Shown here: positions 8,496 through 15,987 of the stretch, in pieces | How positions within the stretch are numbered: the stretch's first letter is position 1 | Layout of the letters: each line of letters begins with the position of its first letter | Source of the DNA: JAHEDH01 sp963753285 | GTDB lineage: Bacteria > Actinomycetota > Acidimicrobiia > Spongiisociales > ZC4RG35 | DNA length: 64,000 bases | Reading direction: 5' to 3' | NCBI GenBank assembly: GCA_963753285.1 | Contig: CAVWBT010000003.1 | Location: forward strand, 372,001-436,000 | The notes under the pieces: generated by a model | Databases searched by the model: none | What the model saw: only the letters and a program-made list of their open reading frames with translations | Told to the model about the DNA's origin: nothing | Made by a program: the position numbers and the translations under genes

Positions 8496-9770
8496 TCAGA
8501 CGGCTCCGAGTGCCTGACGTAGATCGGCGACCAGATCGTCGGGGTGTTCGACCCCGATCGACAGGCGGACCAGCCCGGCGGTCACGCCGGTGCGCTCCTT
8601 CTCGTCGGCAGGCACGCCGGAATGGGTCATGGAGGCGGGATGCTCGGCCAGCGACTCGGTACCGCCGAGACTCACTGCGAGCTTCACCAACCTGAGAGCG
8701 TTGAGGAATCGGAAGGCGGCGGGCTCGCCACCGTCGACCTCGAAGGAGATCATCGCCCCAGGACCCAGGCACTGCCGCCGATAGACGTCGTATTGGGGGT
8801 CGGAGGGGTCCAGCAGATCGAGGTAGCGAAGCGCCCTCACCTTCGGGTGCTCCTCGAGGAATCGCGCCACTTTCGCAGCCGTCTCTCCCTGGCGGGTCAT
8901 CCGCATGTGGAGTGTCTCGAGGCTGCGCATCAGCAGCCACCCGGTCCAGGCATCCGCCATCGTGCCCATGTAGGTGCGTGTGGCGGCGATCGGCCGGACG
9001 TCGGCCTCGGACCCGATCACCGCGCCGGCGACGAGATCGGAGTGTCCACCGATGTACTTCGTCGCGGAGTAGAGCACGAGATCGGCGCCGTGCTGCAGGG
9101 GGTGCTGCCACAGTGGTCCGAGGAACGTGTTGTCGACTGCGAGAAGCGGCCTTCGATCATCGATCCGTCTCGACTCGGCGATCTCGTCGCACATCCGGAT
9201 GTCGATGAGATCGAGCGTCGGGTTCGCCGGAGTCTCGATCAGGATCATCGCCAGCTGTCCCTCGGGTTCGTGCTGAGCGATGCGCGCTTCGACCTCCGCC
9301 CGGCTCATGCCGGCCCGGAACGGAACCGAGACGATGCCGAACTCGGGCAGGGTCTCGTTGACCAGATGTGTGGTCCCGCCGTAGAGCGGCTCGCTGTGAA
9401 GCAAGATGTCGCCCGGCCGAAGGTAGGTGAGCAGGGTGGTGGCGATCGCCGCCATCCCCGAGGCGAAGACGAGACCCATCTCGGCGTCCTCCCACAGACA
9501 GAGGCGGTCTTCGAGGATCTCGAGGTCGGGGTTGTTGAGCCGGGAGTAGATCATCCCGGGTGTCTCGCCCTCTTCGGCTTCGACCTGTCCGGTGGCGATC
9601 TCGAAGAAGTGCTTGCCTTCCTCGGCGGTGCGAAAGACGAACGTCGAGGTCTGGAAGATCGGCGATTTGATGGATCCTTCCGACCACTCGGGTTTGTACC
9701 CGTATCCCATCGACAGCGACTCCGGTTCGAGCCGATGACCTGCGATGACCTCTTCGCGGCGTTTCCGCAT
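8496..9770 (-). CDS. Cys/Met metabolism PLP-dependent enzyme (methionine gamma-lyase / cystathionine gamma-synthase family)
   Basis: 424 residues, a trans-sulfuration-type PLP enzyme. The PLP lysine is in SATKYIGGHSD (about Lys238). Other family motifs are SRLNNPDLEILE, FASGMAAI, PLYGGTTHL and VDNTFLGP. Bacterial methionine gamma-lyases carry a Cys in the PLYG-C loop; here it is Gly, so methionine gamma-lyase activity is less certain, and a cystathionine lyase/synthase or other gamma-elimination role fits equally. GGAGGTGAG precedes ATG 9770. It is the first gene of the operon with tyrosine phenol-lyase. Both enzymes release ammonia and a keto acid, which suggests amino-acid catabolism. The divergent Lrp-type gene is the likely regulator, through the inverted repeat in the shared promoter region. 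Confidence 0.85.
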   Translation of the reverse strand: MRKRREEVIAGHRLEPESLSMGYGYKPEWSEGSIKSPIFQTSTFVFRTAEEGKHFFEIATGQVEAEEGETPGMIYSRLNNPDLEILEDRLCLWEDAEMGLVFASGMAAIATTLLTYLRPGDILLHSEPLYGGTTHLVNETLPEFGIVSVPFRAGMSRAEVEARIAQHEPEGQLAMILIETPANPTLDLIDIRMCDEIAESRRIDDRRPLLAVDNTFLGPLWQHPLQHGADLVLYSATKYIGGHSDLVAGAVIGSEADVRPIAATRTYMGTMADAWTGWLLMRSLETLHMRMTRQGETAAKVARFLEEHPKVRALRYLDLLDPSDPQYDVYRRQCLGPGAMISFEVDGGEPAAFRFLNALRLVKLAVSLGGTESLAEHPASMTHSGVPADEKERTGVTAGLVRLSIGVEHPDDLVADLRQALGAV

Positions 9771-9811
9771 GACCGCTCACCTCCGCGACCGGCACCTGGC
9801 GACTCTCGCGT

Positions 9812-9830
9812 GAACGACTACCGGTCGTTC
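9812..9830. promoter_or_regulatory. Inverted repeat, candidate Lrp/AsnC operator
   Basis: Perfect arms gaacgac / gtcgttc with a 5-nt spacer lie in the 128-bp divergent region between the lyase operon (start 9770) and the Lrp/AsnC gene (start 9899). Size and placement suit a site for the adjacent regulator. This is inference from position and symmetry. Confidence 0.45.
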
Positions 9831-9898
9831 TACTCTCAACGTATGCTTTCGCCGGAATTGGTCAAGGTCTGCCGAAGAGGATTCGGAAGGAGCGGTGC

Positions 9899-10363
9899 AT
9901 GATCGAACTCGACCGAACAGATCGCAGCCTGATCGCACTCTTGACGGAGGATGCGCGGAGGTCAAACAAGGAGTTGGCGGCTGCGGTCGGGATCGCCCCG
10001 TCGACCTGCTCCGAGCGGCTCCGTCGACTTCAGGACGCCGGGGTGTTCCGCGGCTTCCACGCCGACGTGGACCCGAAGGCGCTCAGCATCGGGCTGCAGT
10101 CGATGATCGCGATCCGATTGCGTCGTCACGGGGCCGACGAGGTGGATGTCTTTCGATCGAAAGCCCTGGCACTCGACGAGGTCATCGGCGTCTCACATGT
10201 GACGGGCGCCAACGACTTCCTGGTTCATGTCGTCGTGCGTGACGCCGACCACTTGCGAGACCTGGCGGTGAGTTCATTCACGTCGTGGCCCGAGGTTGCC
10301 CACATCGAGACGGCGTTGATCTTCGAGCACGTGTCGAAGCCGGGACTCCCGGATCTGAGCTGA
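9899..10363 (+). CDS. Lrp/AsnC family transcriptional regulator
   Basis: 154 residues, the usual size. Residues about 4-50 form the winged HTH (LDRTDRSLIALLTEDARRSN, then IAPSTCSERLRRL). The rest is an Lrp-type RAM ligand-binding domain: DPKALSIGLQSMIAIRL, and GVSHVTGANDFLVHVVV with the glycine turn of the effector pocket. AAGGAG sits 7 bases before the ATG. It is divergent from the two PLP lyase genes, so it probably senses an amino acid such as tyrosine or methionine and controls that operon and itself. The 3' end converges on the SRPBCC gene with a 19-base gap. Confidence 0.9.
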   Translation: MIELDRTDRSLIALLTEDARRSNKELAAAVGIAPSTCSERLRRLQDAGVFRGFHADVDPKALSIGLQSMIAIRLRRHGADEVDVFRSKALALDEVIGVSHVTGANDFLVHVVVRDADHLRDLAVSSFTSWPEVAHIETALIFEHVSKPGLPDLS

Positions 10364-10382
10364 GCGAAACCGCTGCGGTGGC

Positions 10383-10847
10383 TCAGACCTCGAGGTTGGA
10401 CTTCAACCGGGCGAGACCCTTCTCGAAGTCGGGACCGAGCAGGCTGTCCATCGACTTGAAGATGCCCATCACTCTCGTAACGAGCGTCATCGGCCCGGTC
10501 ATCGTCCATGTGACTTCGGACCCGGATCCGGTCTGGTCGACACGGAACTCGGTGACGCTGTGCGACTTCCAGGGCTTCTCGAAGACCAGATCGATGAGCA
10601 GGTGGGACGGCGACTCGGCCTTCAGGATCTCCATTCGGCCTCGACCGGCCTGTCGATTGCCCGACCACGTGTAGATGGCGCCCCTGCCGCTCGCGGAGCC
10701 CGAGTAGGTGCGCTCCATGTTCGGGTCGAGCCCCTCCCACGGAGACCACTCGGCCCACTTGTGGAAGTCGACGATCTGCTCGTACACCTCCTCAGGGGGG
10801 ACGCCGATCACGGTCGCCCGCTGCACGGTGTAGGTGCTGTCTGCCAT
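10383..10847 (-). CDS. SRPBCC (START-like) family protein
   Basis: 154 residues with a polyketide cyclase/dehydrase-type SRPBCC fold. The N-terminal strand (TVQRATVIGVPPEEVYEQIVDFHKWAEWSPW) is the family signature, and EVTWTMTGPMTLVTRVMG leads into the long C-terminal helix. Members bind hydrophobic ligands or act in stress and polyketide pathways, and context gives no specific role here. The gene begins as a probable leaderless transcript: TAGCCT ends seven bases before the ATG and there is no Shine-Dalgarno sequence. Confidence 0.82.
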   Translation of the reverse strand: MADSTYTVQRATVIGVPPEEVYEQIVDFHKWAEWSPWEGLDPNMERTYSGSASGRGAIYTWSGNRQAGRGRMEILKAESPSHLLIDLVFEKPWKSHSVTEFRVDQTGSGSEVTWTMTGPMTLVTRVMGIFKSMDSLLGPDFEKGLARLKSNLEV

Positions 10848-10853
10848 CCGGCC

Positions 10854-10859
10854 AGGCTA
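10854..10859 (-). promoter_or_regulatory. -10 box of a leaderless promoter for the SRPBCC gene
   Basis: TAGCCT (minus strand) is separated by exactly six bases from ATG 10847. The same TAnnnT-N6-start arrangement occurs at five other genes in this window, and none of these has a ribosome binding site. Confidence 0.5.
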
Positions 10860-10912
10860 TCGGCAATGGGCCGTCTCCGCCCCGGCGTCAACGCGATTTC
10901 GTAAGCGCTATC

Positions 10913-11791
10913 TCAAGCGAACAGATCCCCTGTGAGGTACTTGAGGCCGGTGTCACAGGCAACGGTGACAACCGTCTCACTCGAATCGAGCTCGCCGGCG
11001 ATCTGCAGTGCTCCAAGGACGTTCATGCCGGTCGAAGCGAGCCATGTCCCGCGCTCGAGGCTCTGAGATGGCGCGAATCTCGTCGAAGCGTTCCCGATCC
11101 AGGAGCGGTGGAAGAAACCCGATGCCGATGCCCTCCACCCGATGTGAGCCTGCCTCGCCACCTGAGATCACGGGTGTCGAGTCCGGCTCGAAGATCACGA
11201 CCTTCTCGCTCGATCCACCGTCATGCAGAGCCGCAGACACGCCCATCGCGAGACCAGCGGTGCCCACCGATGCACAGAAGACGTCGATGGGCCGGACCAT
11301 CTGTTCGAGGAGCTCGGTCCCGATGCTGCGATACCCGACGACCGAGCCGGCGTTGTGGAGCTGATCCGTCCAGTAGGTGTTGGGCTCGGAGGCGAACTCG
11401 CGGGCCTTGGCGATGATGCGCGGCACGAGGTCGGGGGTCACGACCCCGCCTTCACTCGGTATCACCGTGACCTCCGCTTCGAACGCAGCCATCGTTCGGA
11501 GCTTCTCCGGCGAGTATGCGTCAGAGGAGACGACGCGGAACCGGTAGCCCTTCACTGCGCACGCGTACGCAAGCGACGAGCCGGTGCTCCCTCCGGTGTA
11601 TTCGACGACGGTCATCCCCCCGGCCGGAGGTCACCGCGGCGCTCGGCCTCCTCGATCATCGAGAGGGCCATTCGATCCTTGTAGGACCCCGTTGGATTGA
11701 ACCATTCGAGTTTGACGAACACGTCGGCCGCACCGCGGGGGACGACCGAGTTCAGCTTGACGACCGGGGTACGGCCAACGACCTCGATCAT
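10913..11791 (-). pseudogene. PLP-dependent cysteine synthase family protein, two frameshifts
   Basis: The full product can be read across three frames. From ATG 11791 it reads MIEVVGRTPVVKLN, then FNPTGSYKDRMA with the PLP lysine. The first frame shift falls in the six-G tract (minus strand) at about 11616-11621. The frame continues with EYTGGSTGSSLAYACA (phosphate/substrate loop) and a long fold-type II PLP body. A second shift at about 11040 precedes the C-terminal GMNVLGALQIAGEL and DTGLKYLTG. Similarity is to cysteine synthase/cystathionine beta-synthase. One shift is in a homopolymer and coding is good on both sides, so sequencing error is a real alternative to decay. It lies downstream of the CBS-domain protein on the same strand. 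Confidence 0.72.
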
Positions 11792-11946
11792 GGATCCAAG
11801 GACGCGTACACCAACTCCGATCAGTCCGACTGGCGCGGCGACGGTCGGATTGCGACCGGGTCTCGCTCAGATGTCCCCGCCGACGCTAACCCTCGGATCA
11901 CCACGTGGACGCCCCTTCGAGGACTCGAAGTGGTGTGCGCCTCGGC

Positions 11947-12801
11947 TCAGCCGAGTGCGGCCAGGCTCGTCTCCAGATAGGAGGCCACGTCACGGAACGA
12001 CACGACGGCCACCGGACGACCCGATTCTCCGAGCAGCGGCACGTGGGAGAAGCCGTGGCCGGCCATCTCGTCGATGACGGTCGCCACCGAGGAGCGGGCG
12101 CTGAGTGCGACGAGATCCTTGGACATGACCTCGCTGACCGCGACCGCCGTGAGATCGGGGACGTGGCACCCGAGCTTGGTGAACAGGTCGAACTCGGTCA
12201 GCATCCCTGCGAGGCTGTGCTCGGCGTCGACTACCAGGACCGAGCCGATCCCACGGGCGCGCATCTGATGGACGGCCGCCTCGACGGTGTCGTCCTCACG
12301 AACCATCACCGGTGCAGACGTGTGCATGCCGGTGAAGTCGACGAACGCCAGCCCGTGTTGGACCTCTGGCTCGGAGGCTGAGTCACCGATCCGCTTCTTG
12401 ACGAAGTCGGCGATCGCAGCCATGACCACGTAGTACGACAGGTTGCCCACGACATGGTCGTTGCTGTCGAGCACCGGGACGCTCCGCACCCACCAGTCGT
12501 TCATGATCTTCAGACCGTCGGCAACCGAGTCCGTGTCGCGCATCGTCTGGACGGCGACGGTCATCTCTTCACGGATCTCCCGCTGCCAGTTGCCGGGCCG
12601 CCCGACGGCACGTTGGAGCGCGTCACGTTGGGTGAAGATCCCACCGATGTGGGAGCCTTCCATGATGAAGGCACACGACCATTTCACTGCGGCCATCGTC
12701 TCGACCGTCGTCTCCACGGTCGCATCGGGCGTGACCGATACGAAGCGGGTCAGGTCGAGACTCGAGACAGACGTTTCGGCGAGTACCTCGGAGATGTTCA
12801 C
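11947..12801 (-). CDS. Protein with four CBS domains (two Bateman modules)
   Basis: 284 residues from GTG 12801, chosen because AAAGGA lies about 6 bases upstream; an in-frame ATG at 12837 has none. Four CBS repeats follow: VTPDATVETTVETMAAVKW..., a second with SVADGLKIMNDWWVRSVPVLD, a third with APVMVREDDTVEAAVHQM, and a fourth with KDLVALSARSSVATVIDEMAGHG. CBS pairs bind adenosine nucleotides or S-adenosylmethionine and usually regulate a partner. No catalytic domain is attached. The frameshifted cysteine-synthase-like gene next door is a candidate partner, since cystathionine beta-synthases often carry CBS domains, but that is inference. Confidence 0.85.
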   Translation of the reverse strand: MNISEVLAETSVSSLDLTRFVSVTPDATVETTVETMAAVKWSCAFIMEGSHIGGIFTQRDALQRAVGRPGNWQREIREEMTVAVQTMRDTDSVADGLKIMNDWWVRSVPVLDSNDHVVGNLSYYVVMAAIADFVKKRIGDSASEPEVQHGLAFVDFTGMHTSAPVMVREDDTVEAAVHQMRARGIGSVLVVDAEHSLAGMLTEFDLFTKLGCHVPDLTAVAVSEVMSKDLVALSARSSVATVIDEMAGHGFSHVPLLGESGRPVAVVSFRDVASYLETSLAALG

Positions 12802-12948
12802 AAGCGTCCTTTCGTCGCACCCGGCGGCGGCCGCCACCGGCAGGATGGGTCAGACCGTACTGACCACTCAGCGTGGGGACTAGGGGAACAGGTCCCGAGG
12901 ATCAGAGGCAGTCGCAGGTTTGTGGTTGGTTCGTCCGGCTGCCTGGCC

Positions 12949-13473
12949 TCAGCCGAGCACGGTCGGATCGACCACCAGGGACCCATCGACGTACTCGCCG
13001 AACAGCACCAACACTCCATCGGTCCAGGTGACGCCCTGTTCCATGATCAGTGGGACGTCGATCACCTCTTCGTGACCCGACACCGGAAGAGGCGCGCCGC
13101 CACACTGCGGCGGGAACGACTCGGCGAGGGCCTCACAAAGCACCGGGCCAGAGCCATCGTCGAACAGGAAGCCCTGCACCGCGAACACCCCGCCGATGTC
13201 GGAGACGAGGACCTCGGACACCGTGAGCGGCTCTGCCGTCAGGCCCCCGGACACGACCTCGCCGTCATCGCCCGGCAGCGGAACCTCGCCTCCGGCTGCG
13301 GGAACACCGACGTCGTTGCATTCCGGCTCTTCGATCAGACAGGCCCCTGCAGCATCCGGAGCGGGATCGGCACCGGTGTTGACAGCAAGAGCGTTGTCGA
13401 CGGCGTCACCGCCACATGAAGCCAGAAGGGTCGCCAGTACGGCACAGAGCACCAGTCGTCGTCGGGTTCTCAT
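12949..13473 (-). CDS. Hypothetical lipoprotein
   Basis: 174 residues. The N-terminus is a lipoprotein signal: MRTRRRLVLCAVLATLLASC, with the lipidated Cys at residue 20. The mature part is acidic, has several Cys, and contains VLVSDIGGVFAVQGFLF and a VLVLFGEYVDGSLVVDP tail, perhaps an OB-like beta fold. I do not recognise the family. GAGAGGT sits upstream of the ATG. It is monocistronic or the first of a loose minus-strand group with the CBS gene, which starts 148 bases downstream. Confidence 0.7.
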   Translation of the reverse strand: MRTRRRLVLCAVLATLLASCGGDAVDNALAVNTGADPAPDAAGACLIEEPECNDVGVPAAGGEVPLPGDDGEVVSGGLTAEPLTVSEVLVSDIGGVFAVQGFLFDDGSGPVLCEALAESFPPQCGGAPLPVSGHEEVIDVPLIMEQGVTWTDGVLVLFGEYVDGSLVVDPTVLG

Positions 13474-13545
13474 CGTTGACCTCTCAGGTGTGGATTGCCC
13501 TGCTGGGACGTCGCAGACACGCTCACGGGTTCCCGAGCGTTCGGA

Positions 13546-13956
13546 TCAGGCTTCGCTCTCCACATGGATCACAGGTACGTCGAGCGCCCTGGTCGCCTTG
13601 GCGACCAGATCCATGTGAAGCCACCGGGAAACGCCGCTCGGATGCGTCGAGATGATCACGTCGTCGAAGTCCTCGCCGATGAAGGCATCCTGGATGGCAT
13701 AGACCGGGTTGCCGTCACCGACGCGCACGTCGTTCAGGGTGACGCCGTCCGCCGCGAACGCGGCCCTGGCCCGCTCGCCCGCCTCGGTTGCGGCCCTGAC
13801 TGCCTCACCTTCGGTCCAGCTGCGCAGGTGATCGACCGGGGTCGCCGGGATCACGAGAACGAAGGCCGCGTCGAGGTCCTCGCGGGCGAGGGCAACGACA
13901 TGGCGGCGAAGCGCCTCGGAGCTCGCGGTCTGATGCGCAATCAGGAGATGTTTCAT
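13546..13956 (-). CDS. Universal-stress-protein-like protein
   Basis: 136 residues with an alpha/beta Usp-like layout. It opens MKHLLIAHQTASSEAL; the middle has a helix rich in Ala/Glu (GERARAAFAADGV); then DDVIISTHPSGVSRWLHMDL and ATRALDVPVIHV at the C-terminus, where Usp proteins carry the G-2X-G-9X-G ATP loop. Here that loop is STHPSGVSRW, so ATP binding is uncertain. GGGAGAG precedes the ATG. It is divergent from the GAPDH gene. Usp proteins are cytosolic stress factors; no more specific role is visible. Confidence 0.7.
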   Translation of the reverse strand: MKHLLIAHQTASSEALRRHVVALAREDLDAAFVLVIPATPVDHLRSWTEGEAVRAATEAGERARAAFAADGVTLNDVRVGDGNPVYAIQDAFIGEDFDDVIISTHPSGVSRWLHMDLVAKATRALDVPVIHVESEA

Positions 13957-14073
13957 GATGATCTGCTCTCCCTCGACCCTACCGATCGGTTGTCGGACCT
14001 GCGCCGCTTCGCCGAGGCGTCTTTCTGACTACGCCGGCACGCCGCTACAACCATGCGAGACCAAGGAGATCAC

Positions 14074-15078
14074 GTGGCAATCCGCATCGGCATCAACGGC
14101 TTCGGGAGGATCGGGCGCTGCACCTTCAAACAGCTGGTGGCGGACCATCGGTTCGAGGTGGTGGGGATCAACGACCTAGCGGATCTCGACGACCTCGCAT
14201 ATCTGCTCAAGTACGACTCGGTGCACGGCTGGTATCCCAGGAAGGTCGAGACCGCCGAAGGGAACCTGGTCGTCGACGGCGCCGACATCTCGTTCACCGA
14301 GGAGCGGGACCCGGCTGCACTTCCCTGGGGTGAACTTGGAGTGGACGTCGTGATCGAGTCGAGCGGTGTGTTCCGCTCCCGCTCCGACGCCGCAAAACAT
14401 CTCACCGCCGGGGCGTCGAAGGTGCTGATCTCGGCGCCGTCCTCGGACGCCGACACGACCTTCGTGTACGGGGTGAACGACGAGCAGTACGACCCGGAGC
14501 GCCACGTCGTGGTGTCGAATGCCTCGTGCACCACGAACTGCCTCGCTCCGGTCGCCAAGGTGCTGCACGACACGTTCGGCGTGGAGCGGCTGATGATGTC
14601 GACAATCCATGCATACACATCGAGCCAGTCCTTGATGGACACCCCTGTTCGAAAGCGCCGCCGGGGCCGTTCGGCCGCACTGTCGATCGTGCCCACCACC
14701 ACGGGCGCCGCCAAGGCCACAGAGTTGGTGATTCCCGAACTCGAGGGGCGCATGGACGGCATGGCGTTCCGGGTGCCGGTCGAGGATGGATCGGTGGTCG
14801 ACGCCACCGTGACCCTCGAGAAGTCGGCGAGCGTCGCTGCCGTCCACCAGGCGGTGGAGGCTGCTGCCGAGGGGCGCATGAAGGGCGTACTGCGTGTGAC
14901 CGAGGAGGCACTCGTCTCCCGTGACATCATCGGCGATCCGCATTCGTCGATCATCGACGCTCAATCGACCATGACCCTCGGTGACAACACCGTGAAGATC
15001 GTCTCCTGGTACGACAACGAGTGGGGCTATTCGGCGCGTCTCGTCGACATGGCCGCACTCTTGGGCGGAGCCGGCTGA
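14074..15078 (+). CDS. gap: Type I glyceraldehyde-3-phosphate dehydrogenase
   Basis: 334 residues from GTG 14074 (VAIRIGINGFGRIG), because AAGGAG lies five bases upstream; an earlier ATG at 14053 overlaps that site. It oxidises and phosphorylates glyceraldehyde 3-phosphate to 1,3-bisphosphoglycerate in glycolysis. The Rossmann motif GINGFGRIGR, the NAD-type Asp in GINDLADLD, and the catalytic SNASCTTNCLAPV (Cys152) are all present, as are PTTTGAAKA and the C-terminal WYDNEWGYSARLVD. Length is normal. The gene stands alone; pgk and tpiA do not follow, unlike in many genomes. Confidence 0.97.
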   Translation: MAIRIGINGFGRIGRCTFKQLVADHRFEVVGINDLADLDDLAYLLKYDSVHGWYPRKVETAEGNLVVDGADISFTEERDPAALPWGELGVDVVIESSGVFRSRSDAAKHLTAGASKVLISAPSSDADTTFVYGVNDEQYDPERHVVVSNASCTTNCLAPVAKVLHDTFGVERLMMSTIHAYTSSQSLMDTPVRKRRRGRSAALSIVPTTTGAAKATELVIPELEGRMDGMAFRVPVEDGSVVDATVTLEKSASVAAVHQAVEAAAEGRMKGVLRVTEEALVSRDIIGDPHSSIIDAQSTMTLGDNTVKIVSWYDNEWGYSARLVDMAALLGGAG

Positions 15079-15195
15079 GCTTCCAGCGCGACACCGACCG
15101 GCACGCCCACGCCTGCCGGCCGGATCTCCCCGGTCTGGCAGACGGCCCGCGCCGCCGGCCAGTACGGTTCCCGCAGCGAGTGGAGGGAGCAGCGG

Positions 15196-15906
15196 ATGGT
15201 CGATGGCGGCATGCTGTTGCTCGCGCTCGAAGACGTTCTGCCCGTCATCCTGTCGGGGATCGGCCTCTGGGTGCTCGCCCGGCTCTCGACACGCGTCGAC
15301 CGGCAATCGGGGTGGTCCGTCATCGTGGGAGCGCTGCTGATCGTGATCGGTGGGCTCACCAAGCCGGTGTTCAAGCTTCTCCTCGCCTTCTCCGCGGCGG
15401 AGGTCGATCTGTTGTGGCTCGATGACGCGCTGTTCTGGCTGCTCGCACCGGGATTCCTCATCGCGTCGGCCGGCCTCTGGCGTGCCGGGCGGCTCGACCT
15501 GGCCCGGCCAGTCGGCGGAGGTAGGTGGGGCGCCATCGCAGCGGTCGTCGTGACGACGGCGGCGTTGGCGACGGCGATCGCCGGGTCAGGGGCCTGGTTC
15601 CTCATCCTGCTCACCGCTGCGACCGCCGGCAACGTGCTGGCGATCGTTGCGCTGGTGTCGTGGGCACACGGCCGCCACGAGCGGAAGGCGGCTGTGCTGT
15701 TCGGCGGCAACCTCCTCCTCGTGTTCGGGTTGGCTGGAGCAGCAGCGGTCTTGGAGCAGACCTTCGCTGTGCAGCTCGGAGAGCAAATGGTCAGCACGGC
15801 GGCGCAAGGGATGTTCATGTGGGGGTCCGTCCGCCTGGCGAGAGCGCGTCCGACGGATTCGCAATCGGCGGGGACCGAGACGATGGCGTCAACGGCGCCG
15901 CGCTGA
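15196..15906 (+). CDS. Hypothetical membrane protein, about seven transmembrane helices
   Basis: 236 residues, mostly hydrophobic. Predicted spans run through LALEDVLPVILSGIGLWVLA, WSVIVGALLIVIGGL, LFWLLAPGFLIASAGLW, AIAAVVVTTAALATAIAG, WFLILLTAATAGNVLAIVALV, and AAVLFGGNLLLVFGLAGAAA, with a last amphipathic stretch. The C-terminus is polar. I do not recognise a family. GGAGGGAG precedes the ATG. It follows GAPDH by 117 bases and ends at a hairpin facing the convergent cyclase gene. Confidence 0.72.
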   Translation: MVDGGMLLLALEDVLPVILSGIGLWVLARLSTRVDRQSGWSVIVGALLIVIGGLTKPVFKLLLAFSAAEVDLLWLDDALFWLLAPGFLIASAGLWRAGRLDLARPVGGGRWGAIAAVVVTTAALATAIAGSGAWFLILLTAATAGNVLAIVALVSWAHGRHERKAAVLFGGNLLLVFGLAGAAAVLEQTFAVQLGEQMVSTAAQGMFMWGSVRLARARPTDSQSAGTETMASTAPR

Positions 15907-15933
15907 GGAGGCGAACTCGGCGCTTCACGCTCG

Positions 15934-15952
15934 GTCGTCACTCACCGACGAC
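15934..15952. terminator. Small hairpin between convergent genes
   Basis: gtcgtc and gacgac (6-bp stem, 7-nt loop) lie between the stops of the membrane-protein gene (15906) and the cyclase gene (15988). There is no T-tract, so it is a weak bidirectional terminator candidate. Confidence 0.3.
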
Positions 15953-15987
15953 GAGGCCGACAAGCCCTCCGTCGGAGCGGCTGGGCA

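Noticed and set aside
8544..9902. 452-residue plus-strand open frame opposite the Cys/Met-type lyase
   Set aside because: Low-complexity His/Gly/Asp-rich product; the PLP enzyme on the minus strand explains the openness.
15098..15119. Hairpin ccggca/tgccgg after GAPDH as a terminator
   Set aside because: Only six base pairs with a 10-nt loop and no T-tract. The next gene lies 117 bases on in the same direction, so I could not support a terminator.
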